DNA of 64,000 nucleotides. It comes from Cranoglanis bouderius. Its lineage: Eukaryota > Chordata > Actinopteri > Siluriformes > Cranoglanididae. Positions 25,801 through 39,500 of this stretch are shown in pieces; position 1 is the first letter of the stretch, and every line of letters begins with the position of its first letter. Under the pieces are notes generated by a model. That model was not told where the DNA came from. It did not search any database and saw only the letters and a list, made by a program, of their open reading frames with translations. Both the position numbers and the translations under genes were made by a program. The stretch covers positions 6,072,501 through 6,136,500 of the forward strand of contig CM042551.1 in the NCBI GenBank assembly GCA_023630585.1. The letters are read 5' to 3'.

Positions 25801-28800
25801 TAATCCAAGCTCAAGATTGAATTGGGTACCCTGCGAGGATGTAATGTTGCTCCCTGCACCACCCTACTTCTGCACAAGCCCTAGCTCTTGACTAGAGATT
25901 GAAAGATTTTACCGATACTGATAACTAAGTTGGGCAGTACCTGCCAATAACCAAATAATCAACCAATAAAACTGATACTGAATGAAAACATAACACTCAA
26001 AGTAAAATGTTGCTGAACGTTATTATAAAAATAAACAGTACTGACTGTATCATGAAAATGTACTGTACTTTTTAAAATGAAATAAATATAGAAATATTAA
26101 TATATATTAACTATTAATAAATATTAAAGTAAATGAAAGATATACAGCCAAACTGAACCAAAAAGTAACACTCCAAATAACAAATAAAAAGAGAGACATC
26201 CAAAATGAATCAAAAAACACTTCAAATAACACAACAAAATTTGTCAGTGCATGGTGGCTTAGTGGTTAGCACATCTGCCTCGCACCTTCAGGGTTGGAGG
26301 TTCAATTCCTGCCTTTGCCCAGCGTGTGAGGAGTTTGCATGTTCTCCCCGTGCTTCGGGGGTTTCCTCCGGGTACTCCGACTTCCTCCCCCAGTCCAAAG
26401 ACATGCACTGTATTCTGATTGGCATCTCGAAATTGTCCATAGTGTGTGAATGGATGAGTGAGTGTGTGTGCAATCGTGCCCTGCAATGGATTGGCACTCC
26501 GTTCAGGTTGTCCCCCACCTTGTGCCTTGAGTCCCCTGGGATAGACTCCAGGCTCCCCGTGATCCTGTGTAGTATAAGCGGTACAGAAAATGGATGGATG
26601 GATGGAATTTGTCAGTGTTTGTGTTTATTTCGCCTCTTGAGGCCGCTCTCGTACTGTATAATGACAGCAGACCCTTCTCAGCCACTCCGCAACGGATGCA
26701 ACTGGGAAAAACAATTGGTCTGGATTTTTGCGGATTAATCGGCAAAACCAATCAAATCGGTCGACCTCTTTCTTGACTACTGCAACTCTCTTATTGCATT
26801 TGGAGACCAACAAGATCTCAGTCTTACTGCTTGCCTGGTTCATAACTTTTTGCAGTTCTCTCTGTGAAAAAACTTTTACACATCCCACAGCTAAACCAGT
26901 TAGAAAACTTCAATTCGAGTACATACACTTTGGTGAGCTTGCGGAGCTCCCGAGGTCCTCCATAACACACCAGGCGACACATTGAGAGGGTCGGGTGCAT
27001 CAGCTCCACCCACCGCTGAGGGTGGAGCTCCAGGTAACACAGCAAAGTCTCCAAACCTGAGCAGAAAAGCACACTCAAAAATCAACCGTGGTGAACTCAC
27101 AAAGATGCAGCTAAGAAAAAGTGAGTGTTCCGTTATTGTCTTTATATCGTCATTACTTCCGTACCCTCCTCTGTGATGTCCAGCTCGTCCACCGTATCCT
27201 GCATTGGAACCGCTCTCTCGTGGGTGTGACACACACGCTGGCCCCACACACCGCCTTCACTCTCTTGCATCTCGGAACCATTTTCACTTCCTCCCATCTT
27301 CTCACCCTCACCGTTTTGTCCCTCCTGTGACTGCTCCTGTCCCCCATGTTGAGTAATGAAACCTTCTGATTCTCCCTCGGTTACCTGCATTGTTGGTTTG
27401 GTCCACTCTTGAGAGCTTGCTGGCTGGGCTGGGTTCTGGTGCGTGGTTCCCGTCTGCTCTGGTTCTGTTTGTTGGATGTGGGTGGGTGTTGCTGCGTCTC
27501 GCTGTTCCTGTTGGTTGTCTCCTGAAGCTTCACAGTGATCCATCAGCTCCATCAGTTCAGAATCATCCATCTCCATGGCCTGGAGAAGGAACAGAAGCAC
27601 TCAGCTTCATCCACATTTAATCTGAAGGTTCTACTGTTCAGTGCATCATAGTGAGCTGCATTATCACTATATTTACAATATTTGTGCACCAGATGATGAC
27701 CAAACTTTTTATAATGAAATTTGTAATATATGCAAAGCTATAAAATGGCACAATCTACATATATAACACAAGTTACATGGAAGAACATGTGAACCGGAGT
27801 TGTGAAAGAGACTGTTCATGTTCACTCCCCAAGAAATTCTAACCAATCCTGCGTGCTCCCAAAAAATCCTGACCAATTGCATCTGTTCCCAAAGGAATTT
27901 TAACCGATTCCACTCACTCCCGTAGACCCTCTGCCTAAATTTTGGTAGGGTATTCGTACCTGCCAAAATATAGGTTAAACAAATAAGCAATAGAAACCAC
28001 AGCGACCCTGAACAGGATAAATCAATTACTAATGATGGAGAGTTGGACAAATGTATGATTGGATGCATGACTGTATAGATAAATTGATAGCTGGATGGAT
28101 AGATGAATGATTGAATAAAGGGATCAATGGACAGATGGTTGGATGGACGGACCGATGAATGGATGGACAGATGGCTAGATGGATGATTGGATGGATAGAT
28201 CAATAGACAGATGGATGGATGGGTCAAATGGTTACATGGATGAATGGATGGTTATAAAATTGGATGGATGGATGATTAGATGGATGGACTAGAGGATGGA
28301 TGGTTAGACAATTGGATGGATGGATGATTGGATGTATGGACTACAGGATGGATAGATGATTGGATGGATGGACAGACAGATGACTGCATGCATGATTGCA
28401 TACAAGACTGGATGGTACAGATGGACGGATGGACAGATGGATGATTAGATATTTGAATGGCTGGATGGATACATGCATTCACATCAACAGCTGTCCTTTG
28501 GGTCACATGGGATTCCGATGCACACGTCTAAAATGAACCAGTGGGTAAGTAAAATTACAAACATGGCCGATCACAGTGCTCGAATCAGTTACCTGGGCCA
28601 ATTCCTGGTGCTGATGGATGCGCCTGCACTTGCAGGGAGGGAAAACTTTCTGCACCAGCCTCTTGACAGTAAAGTAGTCCACGGTATCTGCATAAATGTG
28701 TCTGCGCAGCTCGTGCAGATCTCCACCCTGTGCAAATCACAAAATCAGGTACAGCCTGCCGATTCCTCCTCGTACATTCTTCAAGTTTATATTTAACAAC

Positions 28801-30500
28801 ACTGGGACAGAAACAACGCTCTGATTAGGAAGGTGTTAGATCTTTAAATAGACATGAATGTCTTCACTGAAGGTCACTGGATTCAATTTATCTCTAATTT
28901 AGCAATCACAGTTTGTCATGGATTACATTTGGCAAAAAATGCAATGAGAACAGCTGGGCTTATCAACTACTTTTATATGCACCAAATAATAAATAATGCA
29001 CCAATCCCATCCCTAGTCCTTATATGCCGACATTATTAAGCTCACTTCTGGATCCAGGAACAGATGGCAGTGTGCGGGTTTCCCGTCTCTCCCGGCTCGT
29101 CCGATCTCCTGCACGTAGCTCTCGAAGCTCTTGGGCATATTGTAGTGTATGATACCGCGCACATCTGACTTGTCCAGGCCCATTCCGAATGCCACAGTAG
29201 CCACCACCACCCGCAGCTCGCCACACATGAAGTTATTCTGCACACGCCGGCGCTCTGAGGCTGACATGCCCGCGTGGTACGCTTCAGCGATCCACTTCAG
29301 CGGCTTCCGGATCTTCTTCCTGGCTGAGGTTTGGGCAACATAATGCAAGGTAAAGTTATGATTTACTGCAACAATGCTGCAGAATCTATCCATGTTAAGC
29401 CGAAAATTTAAAATCGGAGAAAAACCCTTGCGTCATCTCTACCTAAAGAGAGCGATGCAGCGGCACTTTAGTAATTTAGTTTGTAAATGTCTGCATTAAC
29501 GCCATTGAGCACTTCACCTCATAGATCACTAACTAGCCGAGCTGACTCTCTGCTGTAACTCAGCGTCGTATAGCTGCATTGCATTCTGGGACTTTGACTC
29601 CAACTTTTGCTGTCTCCACAAATTCTACGTTGGATTTCTCATTGCTATGAAACTGAGAAGTCGTCACAGTAACAGTGAAACCTGAGCATTATCCTTTATG
29701 TTTATTCTCCTATTATTCGTCCTCTTGCGATGTCAGCACGGCACACAACCCCTAACCTCTCACGGGAATAACAAAAATATAGCATAAAGAACCAAATTAG
29801 CACCGGAATCGCTAAGCACATCACACACCTTTCAATATAACCTCTACCAATTCCAAAAAGGGAAGCCTTGTCCCACTACTACAATAAACCTATTTAATCA
29901 TGTTTCCATGGTCTGCATTCCATATTTTTTTAAAAAAAGCATTAGCACAACAGCTTTGGATTTTACCCAAAGCTTTCTTCTTCTTGCCCACAGGATTGTC
30001 CTCCTCGTCTTCGTTGGCAGGCCGTGAGGACTCTCTCAGCATCACCCCCTGCAGGCAGGTGCGCAGCAACGCGGAGATGCGGCTCGTCTCCTCTCGTCTG
30101 GTGCAGTACACTATAATGGACTCCAGTGCACCAAAGCGCTCTCCTTTCAGCAAGGACACCAGAGCCTGGTGGAAAACACAATATTAAATATTAACCCCAG
30201 AGTTTAAGAAACTTCCTGTCTTGAAGCTAGGATCATATTCCATATGAAAAGACCATATTTAGAAAAGTTATTCAATTCACCAGTTTCATCGCAGAAGAAA
30301 TGTACTGCTGAGTGTACCTGGTCTTTGTCTCTGTCCATGGACACAGAGAGCTGGAGGTTGTGTGGGACGGCAGCCGAGCGAACAGCAATGCCCTCATGAT
30401 CGCTGATGCCCAGGTGATGAGCGATGTCCAGTGCAGTGGACAGGGTGGCAGTGGCTGTCAGACCCAGCAAACAGCGTACACCCAGACGATCCCTCAGTAC

Positions 30501-30577
<77 letters not shown>

Positions 30578-33500
30578 AGGTAATCATTAAGAGTAAGATA
30601 ATCACACTCCTGCCAACCTGGGACCTACAGTATAAGCTCCAGCTACATTGTTTGACAGCTGACTACCACCACCATGTTTCAAACAAATAGATATCCTTAG
30701 TGCTAGACTTTAATTTATTTTCCTCATCATTGCTGAATGGTTGGTTTTGATTGGTCAGAAGGTGTTGATTCGTTTTCTGTAACAGAAGTGTAAACCTTGA
30801 AAAAGCAAAGTTATCTGTAAGATGTTTATGCTTTCCTCTCCGTGTGTTCTGCTGTGATGTAGCATGAGCAGCAGCTCGAAAACATACAGTGGCCAGTTGT
30901 TTGCTGTTGTGTGTTAGAGGAGAGCCTGTTATTGGGTGGAAATTAGTAAAAGACCAACAATGGAAAAAATGGAATAGAATAAGGTAATGTTACTATAATA
31001 AGAAATAAGATTACTATTCCTCAACTATGATCTGATAAGTTATTCAATGACTAAATTCATTAAAAGGATTCTTTAATCCATGGCTATGTTTAGTACAGAA
31101 ACCTCACAGGTTTTGTGAGTGTAATATCAGACTGTATAATGTACAACCGCAGTGACCAGTCCTCACCTTACACAGTCTGAGGTAGCATGGCCTGAAATTG
31201 TGTGACCACTCAGACACACAGTGAGCTTCATCAATGCAGGCAAAGGCCACAGGGGGGAGTTGATCAGCAGGGGGGAGACAACCGAAGCCAGAGTGACCTC
31301 CACCGACCAGAGCCTCCGGAGACAGCAGTAAAACATGCACTTGACCTGCTTTGACCTACACACACACACACACACACACACACAGAGAGAGATTAAGAGA
31401 AATAACATGCATATCATATAAGAATTACATAGCCTCATTCAGCGTTTATAGCATTCTGATAATAACGTTTACCTTTTCAATAGCGGTCTCTCTCTGCTTC
31501 GGAGACATGTTGGAATGGATACACGCTGCTTTCAGCTTAGGTGGAATCCCAGAGAGCTGAGAAAAGATTACAACAACAACCTACATTTACAGATTATCCA
31601 CTGACACAATGAGTACTTAAAAACTCCCTGTGTTTACATTTCCATCCCTCCGCTCAACAAACATCACATCTTCTTTACAATATAAAATATACACACATCC
31701 ACACCAAGGGTTCAAGCTCAGATTGTCAATTGAAGTACCTAATGCTTTTTTTTTTTAACTTGGCTGTTTATATGTTGCTTTTTTTTTTAGTCTAATCAGA
31801 TGCTTGTTTCCAATACCTGCTACCAGAAATTATTTATCCATGACTCATGTGCACGCTCTTCTTTTTTAGCCTGATGTACATGGTGTACGTCCGACTTTCC
31901 CATGCTTCTCTACTAAATACAGAACTGTATTCCTGACAGCAGCTCTTTAGTGTATACACCACTGTACTTAATATCTTAGAGAAACACATTGTGAAGCAGT
32001 ATTACCTGGTCATCCATTAGCGATACCAAAGGTGACACAACCAGGGTTATGCACTTTGATCTTTGTGCGTAGAGGTAGGCAGGGAGCTGGTAGCACAGAG
32101 ATTTTCCCATGCCAGTGGACAGAACCACAAGGGTAGATAAACCTAAACAATACAACATAATAAACAAAGCAAGGCCTGTGAAAAGAGGACCACCAACAGA
32201 CTCACATAAGACACGACCTTGAGTGTTTTATTGCTTCAAATATTCAAGTTTAATATCAGTCATTTCCTCAGCTGCAAAAAGCAGGTCCACTAAGTGTCTT
32301 GTATATATGCAACAAAGCAAATAATATTGTTATTTAGCCAAATGAATACATTTTACTGAGGCTGTAAACTAGTCTGGAAGCTTCATTAACTGGCTCGTCA
32401 ATATAACTGCTAATAGAGTTTGGTAAAAACAAATGGCAGATTATATCATTTTATAATTTAATATGATCTATAACCATTGCTTACAAATTTAACAAAACGT
32501 ACAAATGTGCAGTAAATCAGTAATGCAAGATGAAGACGTTCCTTGGTCAAAGAATCGTGAGTTAGAATCCCCATCTCAATTCTAATTAGAAAATACTGTG
32601 CTTCCTGTTTTAGCATGAATCATCATCATGCCTCCATTGTTTTCTTTTTTTTAATATATATATTCTCTCTCACACACACCTGAGAGGATTCTCATGATGG
32701 CCGCCTCTTGGCCGGGCCTAAATGACTTGTACCCAAAGTCCCGGAGAGCCTGGTACACCTCAGGAGGAACTTCTGTAGAAGAGATGGTATAATTCTCTCA
32801 ACTGCTTCATAAATTTTAATTCCACTAGACTCACTACACACCAGTTGTTATTAATTTGTTTCTCAGCATGGTGAGATAGATGGATTTACCCTGCACTTTG
32901 CCGTCCTCTCGGGGACTGTACAGAGGCTCCATGGGTGGAGGAGGAGCGGGACGCTCGTAGTCTGGTCTTATAACATTTAGCAGGATTTCCTCTCCTCTGT
33001 CTTCTTCTTTCTCGTCTGCCTCGTCTCCAACACTCGAGGACACTGTTGGAGAAAGAGGTCAGAGTCTTTAGAGTTCAAAAAAAAAAAAAAAAACCCTTTT
33101 ACTTTATTAATGCACTGGAATAATCGATTCTCAGAGTGAAGCCATATTTATGAATTTCCTGGTTACACTATTGCACTTTTTGACCATGTAGTACACAGTT
33201 ATAGAAGGGAATTATTTATAACGGCACTATCCGGTGTCACCCAGATGAGGATGGGGTCCCTTTTGAGTCTTGTTCCTCTCAAGGTTTCTTCCTCATATCG
33301 TCTCAGGGAGTTTTTCCCTTGCCACCGTCGCCTCTGGATTGCTCATTAGGGATGAACTTATACATTTAAAATTTATATCCTGAATTTATATATTTCTGTA
33401 AAGCAGCTTTCTGACCATGATGTCCATTGTTAAAAGCGCCATACAAATAAAATTGGATTGAACTGAATGAACAGAGTCAGAGATAATGCTGTAACATTAA

Positions 33501-36500
33501 GTTTTCCGAAACGGGAAAGTCTACAGAACGTTGCACTTGTTTTTTGTCATATCAACTTCAAGAGCAGAACTGTACTGCTTTCATACAGAGATAATGAATT
33601 TAACACTGTTTATTATGCTACAAATGAGTTAATTCACAGTCGGCTGTTTCTATTTCTAAAACAGTGAAATTCCATGTACTTTACATTTGCCCTTGTTTGA
33701 CTTGTAATATATTTTTAACCACAAATGGCTCACCAATAGGCTCAGAGCGGAGAGTTCCCGTCGCTCTGGCTACTTCCTCCAAGGTGGGCAGCTCGAATGG
33801 CTCCTCTTCCTCCTCCTCCTCCAGGGCCTTGTCCTTCTGTGACACCCCTCCCACACCAGGAGCCAAAACTAAGACAGACAAAATTTCCAAACAAAAAATG
33901 ATCATGATCCTATTTTGTGAGAACTCTGAGTGAGTATGTCAGAAAAGACACATGGAGCTTGGGTTAATTTTGGGAACTAATTCGAATTTAGTTTTAGACT
34001 TACGCTGCGTCCCAATTCGCCTACTATCCGTCCTAAATAGTATCCGAGATGACAATTAGTGTGTCCCAAATCGTAGTATGTTCAAATGAGTATCCCAAAG
34101 GTATCCGGATGGTCTAAAATTTCCGGTATATTTTCGGAGCGTGGATTCGTGAACACTTTTTCAGCTAATATGGCCCACAACTCCTTGCACGAGGACGAAG
34201 GAGTTTTGTGACTGCTGTGCGTAACTAGGCAACGACGTGCTTCCGTTACATGACGTGTTAGTATGTACCAAGTGCTTGCATACTCTTTTGCTACACACTC
34301 AAAAGTACTTTTTCTTCACAAAGAGTACATCCTTTTAGTGCATAATATAAGTAGGCAAATTGAGACACAGCATTAGTCTTTTGAAAAATAAAATTATACT
34401 TTTTTTTTTAGCTCATAAAGAAAAACTACAGCTATTTTAGTCAACTAAAATTGAACAGCTTTAATCAATGAAAATGAAAGGCTTCTTTTTAGTTTTCCGA
34501 AAAACAGTTTAATTTCCATTGTTTTTATTTCACTGGATTCCCAAAGCCTTTCCCCTTGTATAATGCGTGCCAGTTAAATAAACATGAAACTATAACATGG
34601 CTATGACTGTGTCTCTAACATGCAGCAGTTTATTCATAGAGAAATGCATGCATTTATTACTTTGCATTCACTTGATTACAATGAATTCATTTCCCTGACT
34701 TTATGGCACACAAGATCTAGCTAGAAGAAAGTCATCATATCATAGTCTAATAGTGTTATTTCCAGGCGATAAACGGTTCTTCTGCAACCACGAAACTTTA
34801 ATTTTAACATGTACAGAGAAGAAAAGAGGTCTAGACATTACCTAGCCTTGAGGTCGAAAAAAAATAATTCCTTTGTTTAATTTGCAAAGTGAGTGGACAA
34901 AAGTACGGGGACTTAAATGTTCTTTCTTGCTCTTAAGGAAAATATCATTAGATTTCCTCTGGTAGTTTGAATACAACTATTTAGTTTTTGTTTCTGATAA
35001 ACGTTTCAGCTTCGTTTTCGCCAAAAACAAAATTAACACTACGCTAAAACGCTTTCCACCAGCTTCCTGCATACTTTTCTGATTTCTCACCTGCTCCACG
35101 ACAGTCTCGTGCCCAGTGTCCTGTTCCACCACACTTGTAGCAGACGTCTCCCTGTCGGTTAAACCCTCCGAATCTGCCTCTGCCCCGCCCACCGCCTCCG
35201 CCAAACCTCTCGCCCTTCAGCTGGAACTTCTGCATGTACATCTGCAAACAACACACAAACACAAATACAATTTCATTCACTTTTTTTTGGATGAGTTACA
35301 AAATGAGAACGAGATTTGAAGTGGTTGTTTTCATTTTTGTTCCACTCACGTGCTTGCGGAGAGCGGCACCTCTCAGGGCATACCCTTTAACATGAGATTT
35401 CTTCTTCAGGTTGATTTTCACGAAGTTTCCGTCTGTGTTTTTGGTCACCCTTATGCAAATGAGAAAAAATAAAAGTAGCTTGAATAACATTTCATTTGTA
35501 ATATATTCACAGAACAGGCTTGGAAACTGAAAAGTACACAATTTATCTAAAAGATATCTACAAGTCTGCAACGACAGGATAGTCTTCAGAACAGAGTGTT
35601 TCTCGCTAAAATGACAAACTGCATTTTTGTGTGAGTGAGTGAGTGAGTGAGTGAGTGAGTGAGAGAGAGAGAGAGAGAGAGAGAGACTGGTGAAGGAACG
35701 ACTGTTGAATTTTTAAAAATTACCACAGATTTTCTGCAGATTTGGGCCAAGGCACATCATGTGATGTCATCACAATGCGCATTCAGCCAAAGCCCTCTTC
35801 GATTCACGTGCGACAAACATGAGTACAGCTAAAAGGTCTCATTTACCAACAAACATCGCTGTGAAAGACCGTGCAAAACTATTTCATGAAATTGCAATTT
35901 CATCAATTCAAGTAGTTTTCTGCAAAAAAAAAAAAAAAGCACAAAAACTGCAAGTTGCAGCGCAAATTTTGAAAAAATCCGCCACAAAAATCAAACACTT
36001 TTGGCCGCAACGATCACAAAAAAACTGCAAAATCCTGTACGGACTGAACATGAACTCTAACTCGAAAACGTTAAAACCATGTGGTGTGTTGTTCATTCAT
36101 AAATTAAACTTTGTAATCATTGGCAAATTCCTGTGGTATAAGCAGAATAACACTCTACACCGTGCAGTTATAAGAAAATGATTCATTTCGCGTCGGGCTG
36201 CATCACACTTCCTCAGCGCTGTGTTGTTTTTTTTTTTTTTTTTTTACTCGCTACATGGGGTGTAACAAAAGTGCAATAGGAACCGTGCACTATATTCCAC
36301 ACAGAATGCTGTGTGTGAGCGGTTCCTCATTAGCGTCATCTGGATCAGCCTTTAACGCGCGCATCTAAATTTATTTTCCAATAAAACAAAATGTCAAACA
36401 TTTCTCAGTTCACTTCTCCCCATTTCTCACTCAGATTTTCGACTTCTAAAGTATTTTACTTGAACTCATTTCATGAAGTTAAACCAAAAATGTTAATATA

Positions 36501-39500
36501 GGGTTTTTACTGATTGATGCGTTCAATAATCAGAGCCCTTTTTCCTAAATCAAGGAATTTCGGAAATATTTGTTAAGACTTGCGCTAGGCATGTAGAACA
36601 CAGGATTTTTAAATACTTGAGTTAAATTCATTGGGATAAGATCAGTACACAGGTTTTACTGAGACTCACCTGCTTCTGACTGGGTTTTTCTTCCTGGATG
36701 ACGCTGCTCTCACGTCCTCCTCGTCCACTTCTCCTAGCAGATTCTCCTGAGGCATCTTTGATTTCGGAGGTACTTTCGTCTCAAGAGTGTTTTCTGCCTC
36801 CTCAGCACCTCTTCCTTTCTTTTTCCGTCCTTTCTTAACAGGCTTCTCCTCCGCAGAGTCCTCTTTCTTGGTCCTGCGTTTCTTTTGGACACTTTCGGGT
36901 TGCCCTGCTAGTTCTTCTCCTTCTTCGGTTTCTCTCCGCCTTTTCCGTCCCTTTTTCCTTACAATCTTCTGCTCGTAATCTGGACCTTCAGAGTCTTGAG
37001 CTTTCCTTGATCTGCGTTTTTTCGTCTGTCTTCTAGTTTCTAAAGGAGGACTGGATTCATCAATCCCGTTCTGACCCTCTGGAACATGATCTAGCTTCAT
37101 TTCTGTATCAACGGTTCCTGAACTGTTATCAACATCTGCCGGAAATTTCTCAATACGCGCCGGAGACGCGTCCTGTGGCGATGCCGAGTCTCTGGATGCG
37201 CCATTCTCCCCAGCCACTTTTTCACTTCTAGTGCTACTTGGAAGTATCCTGTCTTTTTCTGGCAGGTCTAAATTACCCGTGACCGGTATGTGCTCGTCTT
37301 TCACCGCAGTGAAGACCTGACAGCGCTCCAGCCAGCCCCTGTCCACAGACGATAGCCTCTTGGTCATGGACTGCCTGAGGAACTGGGCTTTCTCCAGGCT
37401 CTTATCTGGAGTCTTCGTGCTTAGTGAGGACAGTTTAGAAGGAGTGAAGGAAGGAAAGGGATCTGAGGGTTCGTTTCCAGTCTGAGCTGGAGGACAGGCG
37501 AACAGCGCTGGACTCGTGTTAGCAGGTTTCGGGGAAGGAGTAGTCGTGTCCTTGGGTGCCGTGCTAGCGGTTCCACCGTCTTTCCAGTTCTTTCCTGGAG
37601 TCCGGCGAGGGGTGACTGCTTTCTTCAGAGAAAATGATCGATTCTAAAATGTGCCAATAAATAATAAATGAAGGACCGGTTAGGTTTCTATTTAAATGTT
37701 TCACCCATTTTAAGCACATTACAGCCCACACCACTGGTGAGAACCTCTGGTTTAAAGGACCCCACGTGGGACGTTAGTTAAACTTCATATATTTACCTTC
37801 GATGAAGAGTTGATGAGATTAGACTTCAACTTCATACCAAAGTACTGGGCAGAGGCTTGTAAACTCTCTTTATCTGTAGAAGTGAGTTTGGGTGTTGCTG
37901 CAGGCAGGTTTTTACGATTAAGATGAGAACCCCAGCAGTCCTTTTAAAGAAATTTACACAAATTCAAATAGTGAGTCACTGTTCTTTGTGTGTAAAAAAA
38001 AAAAAACTCACATAGAAACACTAAATAAAGAGATAAATAAATACATCAGCATCTTACACCGGTGGCTGGAGACTGGACTTCCTTCTTTTGCACGTGATCC
38101 TCGTTCTCACTTGTGGTCTTCTCCTTTGCCTCTTTGAGCATGCGGTACTCTTTATAAAGTTCTGCAACAGAACATAGGTTTAGACAAGATGTAATAGCAA
38201 ATACAACTTTTCTTTGAGGAGGAATTTATTTAGCATTTTTAGAAGGAGTCTCCAGTGTTAGCCCTTTGTTTCTCAGTAACATGACAGGCTGCTTTTTTTT
38301 TTTTGTCTCGTCAGTCCCTCTAGGATTTCGTGATCGCAGAAATTAATGCAAAATCAAGCAAACTCCTTGCGATTTTTCAAAATTACCGCAACTTTGGGCG
38401 TGTCGTGTGACGTCATCACAGCAAGTATTCGGCAAAAGCCCTCTTCGATTCACGTGTTCAATTCAAGTAGTTTTCCGAGTAGAATAAAATTCTCCACAAA
38501 TTGCATCGAAAATTTTGAAAAGAGGCCGCAGCAAAATCATTTTTTGCCACAACAATCACAAAACATTTTCTGCAAAATCCTGTACGAACTGGTTTGTTAA
38601 CTTCAAGAAAGGGGGGGAGAAGCCACTTATAGAATAAGTGATAACAGGAACTAATCTGTTTTAACTGTAAACAGATGGCATATGTATGATGTGTCATTCT
38701 TTAATAAATAAATAAATACAGGAAACAATGGGTGTGCAATGCTGTGGTATAAGAGGAATAAAAAAAACTTCAAGAAGTGCTGTAGGAAAATAACCAACTT
38801 CAGGGTGCTAACAGTAACAGGATGTAATAATAAATACCACACAAATGCAATTTTAACGCTAAAGTGAAAGGGGCAAAAAATGTAGATTATCGCATATACC
38901 GTACCACAATGTACTTACTTTTCGTGTCTTCTGGAGCTGCAGCAATATCATCCTGAAAATAAAAATTATGAGTAGTAAAAGGTTCTTGGTTAAGCTTTCA
39001 CACATCCATTTCCTGTAATCTAACCACTGTTTTTTAAATAAACAAAGTCCCAATTAAATCCAAATGGAAGTTTTGTGGCTTTTAGTATGAAAATTCGCAT
39101 TTAGAAGATATACGCATTCAAAATGTACAGTCTCTCTCTACCACCAATTCGGCTCAACAATTATGATGACATCATTCTGCACTTCAGCTTCTCATCAGAT
39201 TTTCTGTCCAATCCAAGACTTCCTGTTTCAGTGGAAATTACGTCAACACATCGAATAACGCTGCGCGTTTCAAGGCACTTCACGGGGACTTTAATAACTC
39301 TTTTTCCAGTAAAACAAAACTATACCTACATTCTCTGTCCATTATTTGTTGACCTACCATATAGATACACTTTGTAGGAGAGAGAGACAGAGAGAAGATA
39401 AGAGGGGTTAGTGAAGGAACAACTGTTTATAGCTGTTATAACACAAGTGATAACTGTAACTAACTTAGACGTTCCACAACATAAGGTGTAAAAATAAATG

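Noticed and set aside
26250..26330. Possible tRNA gene
   Set aside because: The A and B boxes belong to a SINE head with a long body, tail and target duplication; no cloverleaf or anticodon stem is convincing. The same applies to 46440-46506.
30394..30590. Open frames of Thr/His or Cys/Val repeats around (CA)n tracts, also at 10304-10663 and 44383-44863
   Set aside because: They are translations of dinucleotide repeats and extend coding exons or introns by accident.
36666..37367. Separate 233-aa basic protein gene
   Set aside because: It is the internal part of recql4 exon 5, whose frame continues upstream to 37643 and joins both neighbours in phase.
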